A DNA stretch of 64,000 bases, taken from Pseudomonas sp. PDM14 (GTDB taxonomy: Bacteria; Pseudomonadota; Gammaproteobacteria; Pseudomonadales; Pseudomonadaceae). Each line of letters starts with the position of its first letter. The stretch's first letter is position 1. The stretch spans positions 1,364,001-1,428,000 of the forward strand of contig NZ_JACVAQ010000002.1 in NCBI RefSeq assembly GCF_014851905.1, in the 5' to 3' direction. The position numbers and the translations under genes are program-made. Shown one piece after another: positions 36,760 to 44,735 of this stretch. The notes below the pieces were generated by a model, which was given only the letters and a program-made list of their open reading frames with translations, made no database searches and was not told the DNA's origin.

Positions 36760-39225
36760 ATGAAGCACACCCACGGGGCATTCACTCGCCATACGTCACC
36801 CAACCATGCTCGCCATCCGCTGGCCACGGCGCTGCTCGGCATCAGCCTGGCACTACACGGCGTGCTGCTGGCGCCGCTGTTCGTCGAAGGCTCGGCGGTG
36901 CACGCCGCTGGCGAACAACGCTACGACATCCCGGCAGGCCCGCTCGGCGTCGCCCTCAGTCGCTTCGCCGGCCAGGCCGGCGTGGTGCTGTCGTTCGACG
37001 CCCAGCTCACTGCCGGCAAGCAGAGCCCCGGTCTGCAGGGCGATTACAGCGTGACCCAGGGCTTCGCCCGGCTGCTCGGCAACAGCGGCCTGCAGGCGGT
37101 CGAGGAAAGCGACGGCGGCTACAGCCTGCGCGCCGCGGCCGAGAACGGCGCGCTGGCGCTGCCGGACGTGGCCATTACCGGCCGCGCCGACCAGGAAAGC
37201 GCCTGGGGCCCGGTCGATGGCTACGTCGCCACACGCAGCGCCAGCGCGACCAAGACCGATACGCCGCTGATCGAAACCCCCAGCTCGATCTCCGTTGTCA
37301 CCCGCCAGCAGATCGAAGCCCAACAAGCCAAGACCGTGACCCAGGCGCTGCGCTATACGCCGGGCGTTACCGCCGAGATTTCCGGGCCGCAGTTCGCCAC
37401 CGACTCACTGATCGTGCGCGGCTTCCAGCAGGGCACCGGGCGCATGCTGCGCGACGGCATGCGCACCTTCCTCAGTGACTATCTCGGCTGGGATGCCCCG
37501 GAGCCCTACGGCATAGAGCGCATCGAAGTGCTGCGCGGCGCCAGCTCGGTGCTGTACGGCGCCGCCGACCCAGGCGGCCAGGTCAACCTGGTGAGCAAGC
37601 GCCCACCACAGACGCCGCTGCACGCCATCCAGCTGCAGGGCGGCAGTTTCGACTACAAGCACGCCGCCTTTGACTTCGGTGGCCCGCTGGATGATCAGGG
37701 CGAGTGGAGTTACCGTCTGACCGGCCTGGTGCGTGACAGCAACGCCCAGACCGAGCATGTCGAGAACGAGCGCACCTACATTGCGCCCGCCCTGAGCTGG
37801 CGCCCGTCCGACGCCACCGAGCTGACCCTGCTTGGCGAGTACCAGCTGCAGAAAGGCAACTTCACCAACGGCGTACCAGCCCAGGGCACGGTGCTGAGCA
37901 ACCCGAACGGCGACATCGACCGCGACTTCTACATCGGCGAACCCGATTACGACCGCGCCACCAACGAGAAGACCGCTGCCGGCTACGCCTTCGAGCACCG
38001 TTTCGACGAGGTGTGGAGCGTGCGGCAGAACCTGCGCTTCAGCCACTACCGCCACGACAGCAAGGAAATCGCCTTCAACGGCTGGACCGACGCCAGCCTG
38101 CGCAATGCCGACCGCTACGCCGAACTGCGCCAGGGCTCGGGCGACCTGTTCACCGTCGACAATCAGGTTCAGGCCCAGTTCGCCAGCGGCCCGGTGACGC
38201 GCACGGTACTGGCCGGCCTCGACTACAGCCACGGCGACTATGAACAGCAGCAGGCCTACGCCCTGGCCACGTCAATCGACGTGTTCAACCCGTCCTATGG
38301 CAATGGCAACCCGATCCTTTTCGAGCTGCCGGCGAGCGGCTACGAGCAGACCATCAAGCAGACCGGCCTGTACCTGCAGGACCAGCTCAAGTTCGACGAG
38401 CACTGGGTGCTGCTGCTCGGCGGGCGCTACGACTGGGTGAAGAACGACAACACCGCCGCCTGGGCCTCGGAACCGGTGCAACGCGACGAGAAATTCTCCG
38501 GTCGCGCCGGCCTGGTCTACCTGTTCGACAACGGCCTGGCGCCGTACCTCAGCCACTCCGAATCCTTCCTCCCCGCCGTGGGCAGGACTGCCGGCAATCA
38601 AGTGTTCGAACCCGAGGAAGGCGTGCAGTACGAAGTCGGCCTGAAGTACGAGCCGCCGGGCGGCAACAGCCTGTACACCATCGCCGCCTTCGAGCTGACC
38701 AAGGAGAACGTCAGCACCCCGGACCCGGAGAACCCGGGCAGCAGCATCCAGGAAGGCGAAATACGCTCGCGCGGCATCGAGCTGGAAGCCAAGACCCGCA
38801 TCGGTCAAAGCCTCGACCTGCTGGCTGGCTACACCTGGAACGACGTCGAGGTGAGCGAATCGAACGAGCCCGCGATCAAGGGCAACCGACCATTCCGCGT
38901 GCCCGAGCACATCGCCTCGCTGTGGCTCGACTACCAAGTTCAGGGCGGCGCGCTAGCCGGGCTGGGCGTCGGGGGTGGCGTGCGCTACGTCGGCAGCACC
39001 TACGGCGACCGCAGCAACAGCTTCAAGGTGCCGTCATACACCGTGTTCGACGCCCTGCTGCGCTATGACCTGCGCTACCTGGACAGCAACCTGGACGGCC
39101 TCAAGCTCTCGCTGAACGCCACCAACCTGTTCGACAAGGAATACGTCGCTGCCTGCTTCAGCCTCAATGGCTGCCAGTTCGGCCAGGAACGCACGCTCTA
39201 CGCCACCGTGGATTACGCCTGGTAA
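36760..39225 (+). CDS. TonB-dependent siderophore receptor with STN signalling domain
   Basis: An 821-residue outer-membrane transducer. Signal peptide with an extended n-region to about residue 47 (ALHGVLLAPLFVEGSAVHAA). An STN/secretin domain (about 52-125; IPAGPLGVALSRFAGQAGVVLS) is the signalling domain that contacts the FecR protein. The plug domain (about 165-280) shows ETPSSISVVTRQQIEAQQ, YGIERIEVLRGASSVLYG and AADPGGQVNLVSKRP. A 22-strand barrel ends LYATVDYAW, with the C-terminal aromatic. The layout matches FpvA/FoxA-like ferri-siderophore receptors (TIGR01783 style); the siderophore cannot be told. The gap 36549-36759 should contain its ECF-dependent promoter; I could not pick it out. 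Confidence 0.94.
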   Translation: MKHTHGAFTRHTSPNHARHPLATALLGISLALHGVLLAPLFVEGSAVHAAGEQRYDIPAGPLGVALSRFAGQAGVVLSFDAQLTAGKQSPGLQGDYSVTQGFARLLGNSGLQAVEESDGGYSLRAAAENGALALPDVAITGRADQESAWGPVDGYVATRSASATKTDTPLIETPSSISVVTRQQIEAQQAKTVTQALRYTPGVTAEISGPQFATDSLIVRGFQQGTGRMLRDGMRTFLSDYLGWDAPEPYGIERIEVLRGASSVLYGAADPGGQVNLVSKRPPQTPLHAIQLQGGSFDYKHAAFDFGGPLDDQGEWSYRLTGLVRDSNAQTEHVENERTYIAPALSWRPSDATELTLLGEYQLQKGNFTNGVPAQGTVLSNPNGDIDRDFYIGEPDYDRATNEKTAAGYAFEHRFDEVWSVRQNLRFSHYRHDSKEIAFNGWTDASLRNADRYAELRQGSGDLFTVDNQVQAQFASGPVTRTVLAGLDYSHGDYEQQQAYALATSIDVFNPSYGNGNPILFELPASGYEQTIKQTGLYLQDQLKFDEHWVLLLGGRYDWVKNDNTAAWASEPVQRDEKFSGRAGLVYLFDNGLAPYLSHSESFLPAVGRTAGNQVFEPEEGVQYEVGLKYEPPGGNSLYTIAAFELTKENVSTPDPENPGSSIQEGEIRSRGIELEAKTRIGQSLDLLAGYTWNDVEVSESNEPAIKGNRPFRVPEHIASLWLDYQVQGGALAGLGVGGGVRYVGSTYGDRSNSFKVPSYTVFDALLRYDLRYLDSNLDGLKLSLNATNLFDKEYVAACFSLNGCQFGQERTLYATVDYAW

Positions 39226-39341
39226 TTCCCCCGCCGCGCAGGCCATCACGGCCTGCGCATCGCCTCCGCCTTGCTCCAGATCATCCCGGCCACGGCGTCT
39301 AGCAACTAGGGTTAGGCATAGACAGGCACGGGAGACGACTC

Positions 39342-39506
39342 ATGGACCATTACCTCGTCATGCTGGCACTGCTGGTCGGCGGTTTTCTGCTGCTGGGCGT
39401 GGGCTTCAACAACCGCGAGCGGGAATGGGGGGTTCGCCTGATCGGCGCTGGCACCCTGGTGGTGCTCGCACCGATCGCGCTGAAGCTCTACATCACCCTG
39501 CACTAG
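39342..39506 (+). CDS. Small two-helix membrane protein (54 residues)
   Basis: ATG 39342 to TAG 39506, MDHYLVMLALLVGGFLLLGV then FNNREREWGVRLIGAGTLVV and LAPIALKLYITLH. Two hydrophobic helices join through a charged turn (NNREREWG). GGGAGA lies 8 nt upstream, a good ribosome site. The composition and codon use resemble neighbouring genes. No family recognised. It lies between the TonB receptor and the molybdopterin genes. Confidence 0.6.
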   Translation: MDHYLVMLALLVGGFLLLGVGFNNREREWGVRLIGAGTLVVLAPIALKLYITLH

Positions 39507-39573
39507 GCCTGGCCGCACGGGCGGCGCACCCTACGGGTTTATGCCAACGCGCAGCCGTTTCGATAGCGGTGAA

Positions 39574-40035
39574 CTAGGATTCGCCCTGCTGCCAGCGCTC
39601 GGCGGCGGCCTGGTCGCTGCCGCGGCCTTCCACCCAGCGTTCGCCGCTTGAGGTGGTTTCCTTCTTCCAGAACGGCGCGCGGGTCTTCAGGTAATCCATG
39701 ATGAAGTTGCAGGCATCGAACGCGGCCTGGCGATGGGCGCTGGCGGTGCCGACAAAGACGATCGGCTCGCCCGGCGGCAGCTCGCCGACGCGGTGCACCA
39801 GCTCCACGCGCAACAGCGGCCAGCGCTGCTCGGCGTCGGCGACGATGGCGGCGAGCGCCTTCTCGGTCATGCCCGGATAGTGTTCGAGAAACATCCCGGA
39901 CACCTCCTGACCATCATTGAAATCACGCACGTAGCCAACGAAGCCGACCACCGCGCCGATGCCCAGCTGCGCCGCGTGCAGGGCATTGAGCTCGGCACCG
40001 GGATCGAAGGCCGCTGTGGCCACGCGCACGGCCAT
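39574..40035 (-). CDS. moaE: Molybdopterin synthase catalytic subunit MoaE
   Basis: A 153-residue large subunit; with MoaD it inserts sulfur into precursor Z to make molybdopterin. Motifs: GAVVGFVGYVRDFNDGQEV, LEHYPGMTEKALAAI, ELVHRVGELPPGEPIVFVG, AFDACNFIMDYLKTRAPFWKKE (active-site Lys region). ATG 40035 lies 4 bp after the moaD stop. It is the last of a moaC-moaD-moaE run on the minus strand. Confidence 0.95.
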   Translation of the reverse strand: MAVRVATAAFDPGAELNALHAAQLGIGAVVGFVGYVRDFNDGQEVSGMFLEHYPGMTEKALAAIVADAEQRWPLLRVELVHRVGELPPGEPIVFVGTASAHRQAAFDACNFIMDYLKTRAPFWKKETTSSGERWVEGRGSDQAAAERWQQGES

Positions 40036-40039
40036 CGCC

Positions 40040-40285
40040 TCAGCCTCCGGTGACGGTGGGGAAGAAGGCGATCTCGTCGCCGTCGCTGAGTTCGGTGTCC
40101 AGGGCGCACAGCTCCTGGTTGCGCGCACACATCAGGTTCGACTCGCCGAGCACCTGCCACACGCCACCACGGCTGAGCAGGTGCTGACGCAGCTCGTCGA
40201 GGGTACCGAGGGCGGCGCGCTGCAGCTGCTCGCCATCGAGGCCGAGGGTTTCCCGGTAGCGGGCGAAGTACTGCACGCGGATCAC
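40040..40285 (-). CDS. moaD: Molybdopterin synthase sulfur carrier MoaD
   Basis: An 81-residue ubiquitin-fold carrier. It starts with GTG ([15 protein letters not shown]) overlapping the moaC stop as GTGA, and ends [11 protein letters not shown]: the C-terminal Gly-Gly that is adenylated and thiocarboxylated. Too short to be anything else; the context is decisive. Confidence 0.95.
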   Translation of the reverse strand: MIRVQYFARYRETLGLDGEQLQRAALGTLDELRQHLLSRGGVWQVLGESNLMCARNQELCALDTELSDGDEIAFFPTVTGG

Positions 40286-40758
40286 GAGGCGTCCTCCGCC
40301 TTGAACGTGCCGCTCTTGCCGCCGGACTTCTCCAGCAGGCGCACGTTCTCGATGATCATGCCGCGGTCCACCGCCTTGCACATGTCGTAGATCGTCAACG
40401 CAGCGACGCTGGCGGCGGTCAGTGCTTCCATCTCCACACCGGTCTGCCCGGCCAGTTTGCAGCGCGCCTGGATGCGCACGGCGTCGCGGCCTTCGGCGCT
40501 CAGCTCGAGCTTGACGCTGGTCAGCAGCAGCGGGTGGCACAGGGGGATCAACTCATGGGTTTTCTTCGCCGCCTGGATCCCGGCGATGCGGGCCACGGCG
40601 AACACGTCGCCCTTGGGGTGGCCGCCGGCGACGATCAGTTCCAGGGTTTCCGGGCGCATGCGCACCAGGGCTTCGGCCACGGCCTCGCGCGAGGTCACCG
40701 CTTTGTCGGTGACGTCGACCATGTTGGCGCGGCCTTGGGAATCGAGATGGGTCAGCAC
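40282..40758 (-). CDS. moaC: Cyclic pyranopterin monophosphate synthase MoaC
   Basis: 158 residues, catalysing formation of cyclic pyranopterin monophosphate in molybdenum cofactor synthesis. [53 protein letters not shown], and [20 protein letters not shown] are family hallmarks, as is MCKAVDRGM near the C terminus. moaA and moaB are not in the window. Confidence 0.96.
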   Translation of the reverse strand: MLTHLDSQGRANMVDVTDKAVTSREAVAEALVRMRPETLELIVAGGHPKGDVFAVARIAGIQAAKKTHELIPLCHPLLLTSVKLELSAEGRDAVRIQARCKLAGQTGVEMEALTAASVAALTIYDMCKAVDRGMIIENVRLLEKSGGKSGTFKAEDAS

Positions 40759-40823
40759 AGTCTTGCTCCGGGTGAGGTGCGCCGATTGTAACGCCGGGCA
40801 CAGGGAGCGCGCTGCATTTCCCC

Positions 40824-40848
40824 CTCCCCGCGGGGAGAGGGAATGCGC
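40824..40848 (-). terminator. GC-rich palindrome after the PIN-PhoH gene
   Basis: CTCCCCGCGGGGAG lies at the core of TTCCC(C)CTCCCCGCGGGGAGAGGGAA (interrupted), 15-35 bp past the PIN-PhoH stop. It probably ends that transcript before moaC. It belongs to the same C-rich/G-rich palindrome class seen at 25087 and 55949. Confidence 0.5.
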
Positions 40849-40857
40849 GGTAGAGGA

Positions 40858-42249
40858 TTACATATGGGTTTCGGCGTACTCGGCCAGCACCGAGCGCGGC
40901 ACACCCTGCAGGGTGATGTGCACGCCGTGGGGGAAGTCCTTGAAGCGCTCCGTGAGGTAGGTCAGGCCGGAACTGGTGGCGGACAGGTACGGCGTGTCGA
41001 TCTGCGCCAGGTTGCCCAGACAGATCACCTTCGAGCCGGTGCCGGCGCGGGTGATGATGGTCTTCATCTGGTGCGGGGTGAGGTTCTGGCACTCGTCGAT
41101 GAGGATCAGGCTGTGCTGGAAGCTGCGCCCGCGGATGTAGTTGAGCGATTTGAACTGCAGCGGCACCTTCTGCAGGATGTAGTCGACGCTGCCGTGGGTG
41201 CTCTCGTCATCCGAATGCAGGGCCTCCAGGTTGTCGGTGATGGCGCCCAGCCACGGCTCCATTTTTTCCGCTTCGGTGCCGGGCAGGAAGCCGATGTCCT
41301 CGTCCAGGCCCTGCACGCTGCGGGTGGCGATGATGCGTCGGTAGCGCTTGCTGACCATGGTCTGCTCGATGGCTGCGGCCAGCGCCAGGATGGTCTTGCC
41401 CGAACCGGCGGCGCCGGACAGGTTGACCAGGTGGATGTCCGGATCAAGCAGCGCGAACAGCGCCAGCGACTGGTAGATGTCCCGCGGCTTGAGGCCCCAG
41501 GCCTCCTGATGCATCAGCGGCTCCTGGTGCAGGTCGAGGATGGTCAGGGTGCTGCCTTCGATGCCTTTGACCCAGCCGACGAAGCCCTGCTCGTCGATGA
41601 TGAATTCGTTGACGTGCACTGCCGGCAGGTTGTCGGTGAGCTGCACCTGATGCCAGGTACGACCATGGCCCTGGCGGGTCTCGACCTTGCTCACGCGGTC
41701 CCAGAAGGAGCCGCTCATGGTGTGATAACCCTGCGACAGCAGGTTGACGTCATCCACCAGCTGGTCGGTGTGGTAGTCCTCGGATTCGATGCCGCAGGCG
41801 CGCGCCTTGAGGCGCATGTTGATGTCTTTGGTGACCAGCACCACCGGCGAGCCGCTGCGTCGGCTCTGCAGCTCCACCAGCTGGTTGATGATCTTGTTGT
41901 CGTTGAGGTGCTCGGGCAGCCAGGTGATCGGCTCCGCGCGCTTGCTCATGAGGATCGACAGGAAACCCTGCGGGCCGCTCTTGCCACGCTGGATGGGCAC
42001 ACCTTGCTCGACCTGCTCGGGGGTCGCCTCGCCCAGCACCTTGTCGATCAGGCGGATCGCCTGGCGGCATTCGGCGGCGACGCTGTGCTTGCCGGTCTTG
42101 AGGTTATCCAGCTCCTCGAGCACGGTCATGGGGATGGCGACGTGGTGCTCTTCGAAGTTCAGCAGGGCGTTGGGATCGTGGATCAGGACGTTGGTGTCGA
42201 GGACATAGAGGGTGGGCTGGGTGGAGCGGTTGCGTCCGTGATCATCCAT
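40858..42249 (-). CDS. PIN domain - PhoH ATPase fusion
   Basis: A 463-residue protein. An N-terminal PIN nuclease-like domain (about 12-150; LYVLDTNVLIHDP with conserved Asp, TVLEELDNLKTG, VTKDINMRLKARACGI) is joined to a C-terminal PhoH-type P-loop ATPase (about 245-463; VNLSGAAGSGKTILALAAA Walker A, LILIDECQNLTPHQMK Walker B). The layout corresponds to PhoH2-type proteins, described as RNA-dependent helicase/RNase in mycobacteria. No antitoxin-like partner is beside it here. It is transcribed away from the cytochrome b561 gene. Confidence 0.92.
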   Translation of the reverse strand: MDDHGRNRSTQPTLYVLDTNVLIHDPNALLNFEEHHVAIPMTVLEELDNLKTGKHSVAAECRQAIRLIDKVLGEATPEQVEQGVPIQRGKSGPQGFLSILMSKRAEPITWLPEHLNDNKIINQLVELQSRRSGSPVVLVTKDINMRLKARACGIESEDYHTDQLVDDVNLLSQGYHTMSGSFWDRVSKVETRQGHGRTWHQVQLTDNLPAVHVNEFIIDEQGFVGWVKGIEGSTLTILDLHQEPLMHQEAWGLKPRDIYQSLALFALLDPDIHLVNLSGAAGSGKTILALAAAIEQTMVSKRYRRIIATRSVQGLDEDIGFLPGTEAEKMEPWLGAITDNLEALHSDDESTHGSVDYILQKVPLQFKSLNYIRGRSFQHSLILIDECQNLTPHQMKTIITRAGTGSKVICLGNLAQIDTPYLSATSSGLTYLTERFKDFPHGVHITLQGVPRSVLAEYAETHM

Positions 42250-42736
42250 ACTCGGTCACCTTATCGAGAGGCCAGACGACGGGCAGATGCCGCCCGTCGC
42301 GAAGGGCCGCCGACCTCCCAGAACCGGCTGAGAGGCGCAAGCAAGGTGATGGCCAATGGACGCCACCTGTGCTGCAGGGTTCGGCGGTCTGTCTTCGTTA
42401 ATACTCCATTCCAGATGACAGGAAAAAGACTTTTTCATCTCGATGAAGCTTTTTTGTCGCAGCGACGAATAACCCTTGGCGGGCACGTTTCACGTCGTTA
42501 AAGTCGGAAGTCCTGCGGCATCCTGTCGCGAGCTTTTCTCCCGCGTCGCCATCCCGTTCCAGCCCCGTCTCAATCGACACCTCAGACCTGCCGGCAAATA
42601 TCTTGCAACGCCGCCAGCGCCGACAAAGCACCTGCCAATCGGCTACCCTCGCCCCTTGCATGACCTTTGAAACACCCGTTCTAGAGCCGCACACAGATGC
42701 CGGCCTATCATCGAATAGCCTGAGGAAAACCTTACC
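42250..42736. other. Divergent intergenic region between PIN-PhoH and cytochrome b561
   Basis: 487 bp without a credible protein gene. It must hold the promoters of both flanking genes. It also contains on the plus strand a terminator-like structure: TTCATC (42434-42439), loop TC, GATGAA (42442-42447), GC, then six T (42450-42455), preceded by the palindrome GAAAAAGACTTTTTC. A terminator pointing toward cytochrome b561 but with no gene before it may mark the end of a small RNA starting after about 42250. Confidence 0.4.
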
Positions 42737-43264
42737 GTGAGCGCCTCCCGATTCACTCCCCGTCAGATCACCCTGCACTGGCTGACCGCCCTCCTGATCC
42801 TGCTGATCATCGCCCTGCCCTATGGCAGCGACTTCTTCGGCAGCTTCCTTGGCGGCGGCGGTGGCGTGTTCACCCTGCACAAGTCCCTCGGCCTGCTGGT
42901 GCTCGCCCTGACCGTGCTGCGTTTGCTGGTACGTGCCCGCGATGGTGCCCCGCACCTGCTTGGCGATGAGGCTCGCCTGCAACGCCTGATGGCCAAGAGC
43001 GGGCACATCCTGCTGTACGCGCTGCTGCTGTTGATGCCATTGAGCGGCCTGCTGTTCGGCAAGCGCCCGGTCAACCTGTTCTGGCTGGTAGAGATCGCCC
43101 CGCTGCCGCTGAGCGATGGCGCCCGCGAACTGGCCAAGACCTTCCATGTCACCGCCCAGTACCTGCTGTTCGCCCTGATCCTCGGTCACGCCGGTGCCGC
43201 ACTGTGGCACCACCATGTACGCCGCGATGGCGTGCTGCGCGCCATGCTGCCCGGTCGTGACTGA
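42737..43264 (+). CDS. Cytochrome b561 family protein
   Basis: A 175-residue inner-membrane di-haem b protein. Four hydrophobic helices; haem-ligand His candidates lie in RQITLHWLTALLI, FTLHKSLGLLVLA, SGHILLYALLLLMP and TFHVTAQYLLFALILGHAG. It moves electrons from quinol to an unknown acceptor. The start is GTG at 42737. The next gene yaaA follows after 86 bp. Confidence 0.9.
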   Translation: MSASRFTPRQITLHWLTALLILLIIALPYGSDFFGSFLGGGGGVFTLHKSLGLLVLALTVLRLLVRARDGAPHLLGDEARLQRLMAKSGHILLYALLLLMPLSGLLFGKRPVNLFWLVEIAPLPLSDGARELAKTFHVTAQYLLFALILGHAGAALWHHHVRRDGVLRAMLPGRD

Positions 43265-43350
43265 GCGATAGGCAAAACCCGGCACAGCCATAGCTAGAGT
43301 CGAAGTCGCCATCAGCCTAGAATCGCCGCTCGCCGAGAGGAGACGAATGC

Positions 43351-44130
43351 ATGCTGATGGTGATTTCCCCCGCCAAGACCCTGGACTATGAAACGCCGCC
43401 GGTAGTCGGCCGCTTCACCCAGCCCGAACACCTGGACGACGCGCAGACGTTGATCGAGACCCTGCGCGAGCTGAGCCCGCAGCAGATCGGTGAGCTGATG
43501 AGCCTGTCCGACAAGCTGTCCGCCCTCAATGTGGCGCGCTATGGCAGCTGGCAACGCCCGTTCAACCCGTCCAACGCCAAGCAGGCACTGCTTGCCTTCA
43601 AGGGCGATGTGTACACCGGGCTGAATGCCGAAGACTTCGCCGACGCCGATTTCGACTTCGCGCAAGCGCACCTGCGCATGCTCTCCGGCCTGTATGGCGT
43701 GCTGCGCCCGCTGGACCTGATGCAGCCATATCGCCTGGAGATGGGCACCAAGCTGGCCAATGCCGCCGGCAAGGACCTGTATGCCTTCTGGGGCGAGCGC
43801 ATCAGCGGCTGGCTGAACCAGGCCCTGGCCGATCAGGGCGATGACGTTTTGCTCAACCTGGCCTCCAACGAGTACTTCGGCGCGGTAAAACGCAAATCCC
43901 TGAACGCGCGGATCATCGACACCGAGTTCAAGGACCTGAAGAACGGCCAGTACAAGATCATCAGCTTCTACGCCAAGAAAGCCCGCGGCCTGATGGCCCG
44001 TTACGTGATCAAGGAGCGCCTGCGCGATCCCGCCGGTCTGAAGGATTTCAGCTACCAAGGCTACCGCTTCAGCGCCGAACAGTCGAAACCGGACAGTCTG
44101 GTGTTCCTGCGCGACCAGCCGCAGGACTAG
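43351..44130 (+). CDS. yaaA: Peroxide stress protein YaaA
   Basis: 259 residues, starting [17 protein letters not shown], the family signature; also [16 protein letters not shown] ([17 protein letters not shown]), [31 protein letters not shown] and [15 protein letters not shown]. In E. coli YaaA lowers free iron during peroxide stress and binds DNA. The ribosome site is GAGGAGACG. Its stop lies only 106 bp before the -35 element of the algD promoter, so distal algD control sites, if conserved, would overlap this gene. Confidence 0.94.
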   Translation: MLMVISPAKTLDYETPPVVGRFTQPEHLDDAQTLIETLRELSPQQIGELMSLSDKLSALNVARYGSWQRPFNPSNAKQALLAFKGDVYTGLNAEDFADADFDFAQAHLRMLSGLYGVLRPLDLMQPYRLEMGTKLANAAGKDLYAFWGERISGWLNQALADQGDDVLLNLASNEYFGAVKRKSLNARIIDTEFKDLKNGQYKIISFYAKKARGLMARYVIKERLRDPAGLKDFSYQGYRFSAEQSKPDSLVFLRDQPQD

Positions 44131-44236
44131 GCCCGCCGTGGCGCGAGTGCGGTTTCGAACCGGCCCGCAAGCGCGCCATTAATCCAGCGTCAAATTATTT
44201 ATATATAACAAGCAGAAGTTCAAAAAATTCTTATCT

Positions 44237-44263
44237 GAACTTTCCCTTTGCCGAAACATCCCC
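44237..44263 (+). promoter_or_regulatory. AlgT/AlgU (sigma-22) promoter of the alginate operon
   Basis: -35 GAACTT at 44237-44242, then 16 nt, then TCCCC near 44259 for the -10. The whole stretch GAACTTTCCCTTTGCCGAAA plus CATCC mirrors the P. aeruginosa algD promoter (GAACTTCCCTCGCAGAGAAA then ACATCC). This is the stress sigma factor responsible for mucoidy. Confidence 0.85.
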
Positions 44264-44503
44264 CGCTGACACTTTTGAAGTGCCATCAGATTGCAACTAT
44301 CTGATCCGTAGTTGAAAACACCGATCACGCCACAAAACGCGATGAACGGTCTGAACTAACGGAAATTCGCCGCACTCTTACTCTCCGTAACACATTTCTT
44401 CACGCAACTTTCAGCGTGATCAATAACTGCCCATTTAGTTCGGACCCACGTTCGACGGGCATGTTTGACCCTGCGAAAGTCATGAAGAGGAACTTGCAGT
44501 ATT

Positions 44504-44564
44504 CCAGCCCCAGGCAACGGGCTGGGAGGCATGAGCTAGAGCCTGCGCAGGCCGAGGCTCCCAG
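44504..44564 (+). promoter_or_regulatory. Competing RNA stems in the algD leader
   Basis: Stem 1: CCAGCCC (44504-44510) with GGGCTGG (44519-44525). Stem 2: CTGGGAG (44522-44528) with CTCCCAG (44558-44564), enclosing the self-complementary GCCTGCGCAGGC (44541-44552). The two stems share bases 44522-44525 and cannot coexist. A GGGAGG stretch lies in the overlap and could be an RsmA-type GGA contact. This is a structure seen directly; the regulatory meaning is inference. Confidence 0.55.
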
Positions 44565-44735
44565 CAGTTGAATGGGCACGGTTTACTATTACAAGCCCCA
44601 TATTAGCTTCTACTTCGGAAGCGAACTTTTAATTATGCCTTTATTCGTTCAGGGCCTTTAAGGGAACTGAACCAATACAACGATAGCGGCTGTTGGCCCT
44701 ATTAACTGTGCAAACGAATGGACGAGGTGAATGTG

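Larger units (their letters stand above)
44131..44735 (+). promoter_or_regulatory. algD upstream region and long untranslated leader
   Basis: 605 bp without a gene. An AT-rich block (about 44187-44235; ATTTATATATAACAAG) precedes the AlgT promoter at 44237. After it comes a leader of roughly 460 nt up to the algD ATG. A candidate AlgR site, ACCGTTCATC on the minus strand (44341-44350), differs by one base from ACCGTTCGTC. Two competing stems lie at 44504-44564. The ribosome site GAGGTGA is at 44723-44729. The P. aeruginosa algD leader is also several hundred nt long. Confidence 0.75.

Noticed and set aside
42476..42670. A 64-codon plus-strand frame before cytochrome b561
   Set aside because: It lies in the promoter region, lacks a ribosome site and shows no recognisable sequence.
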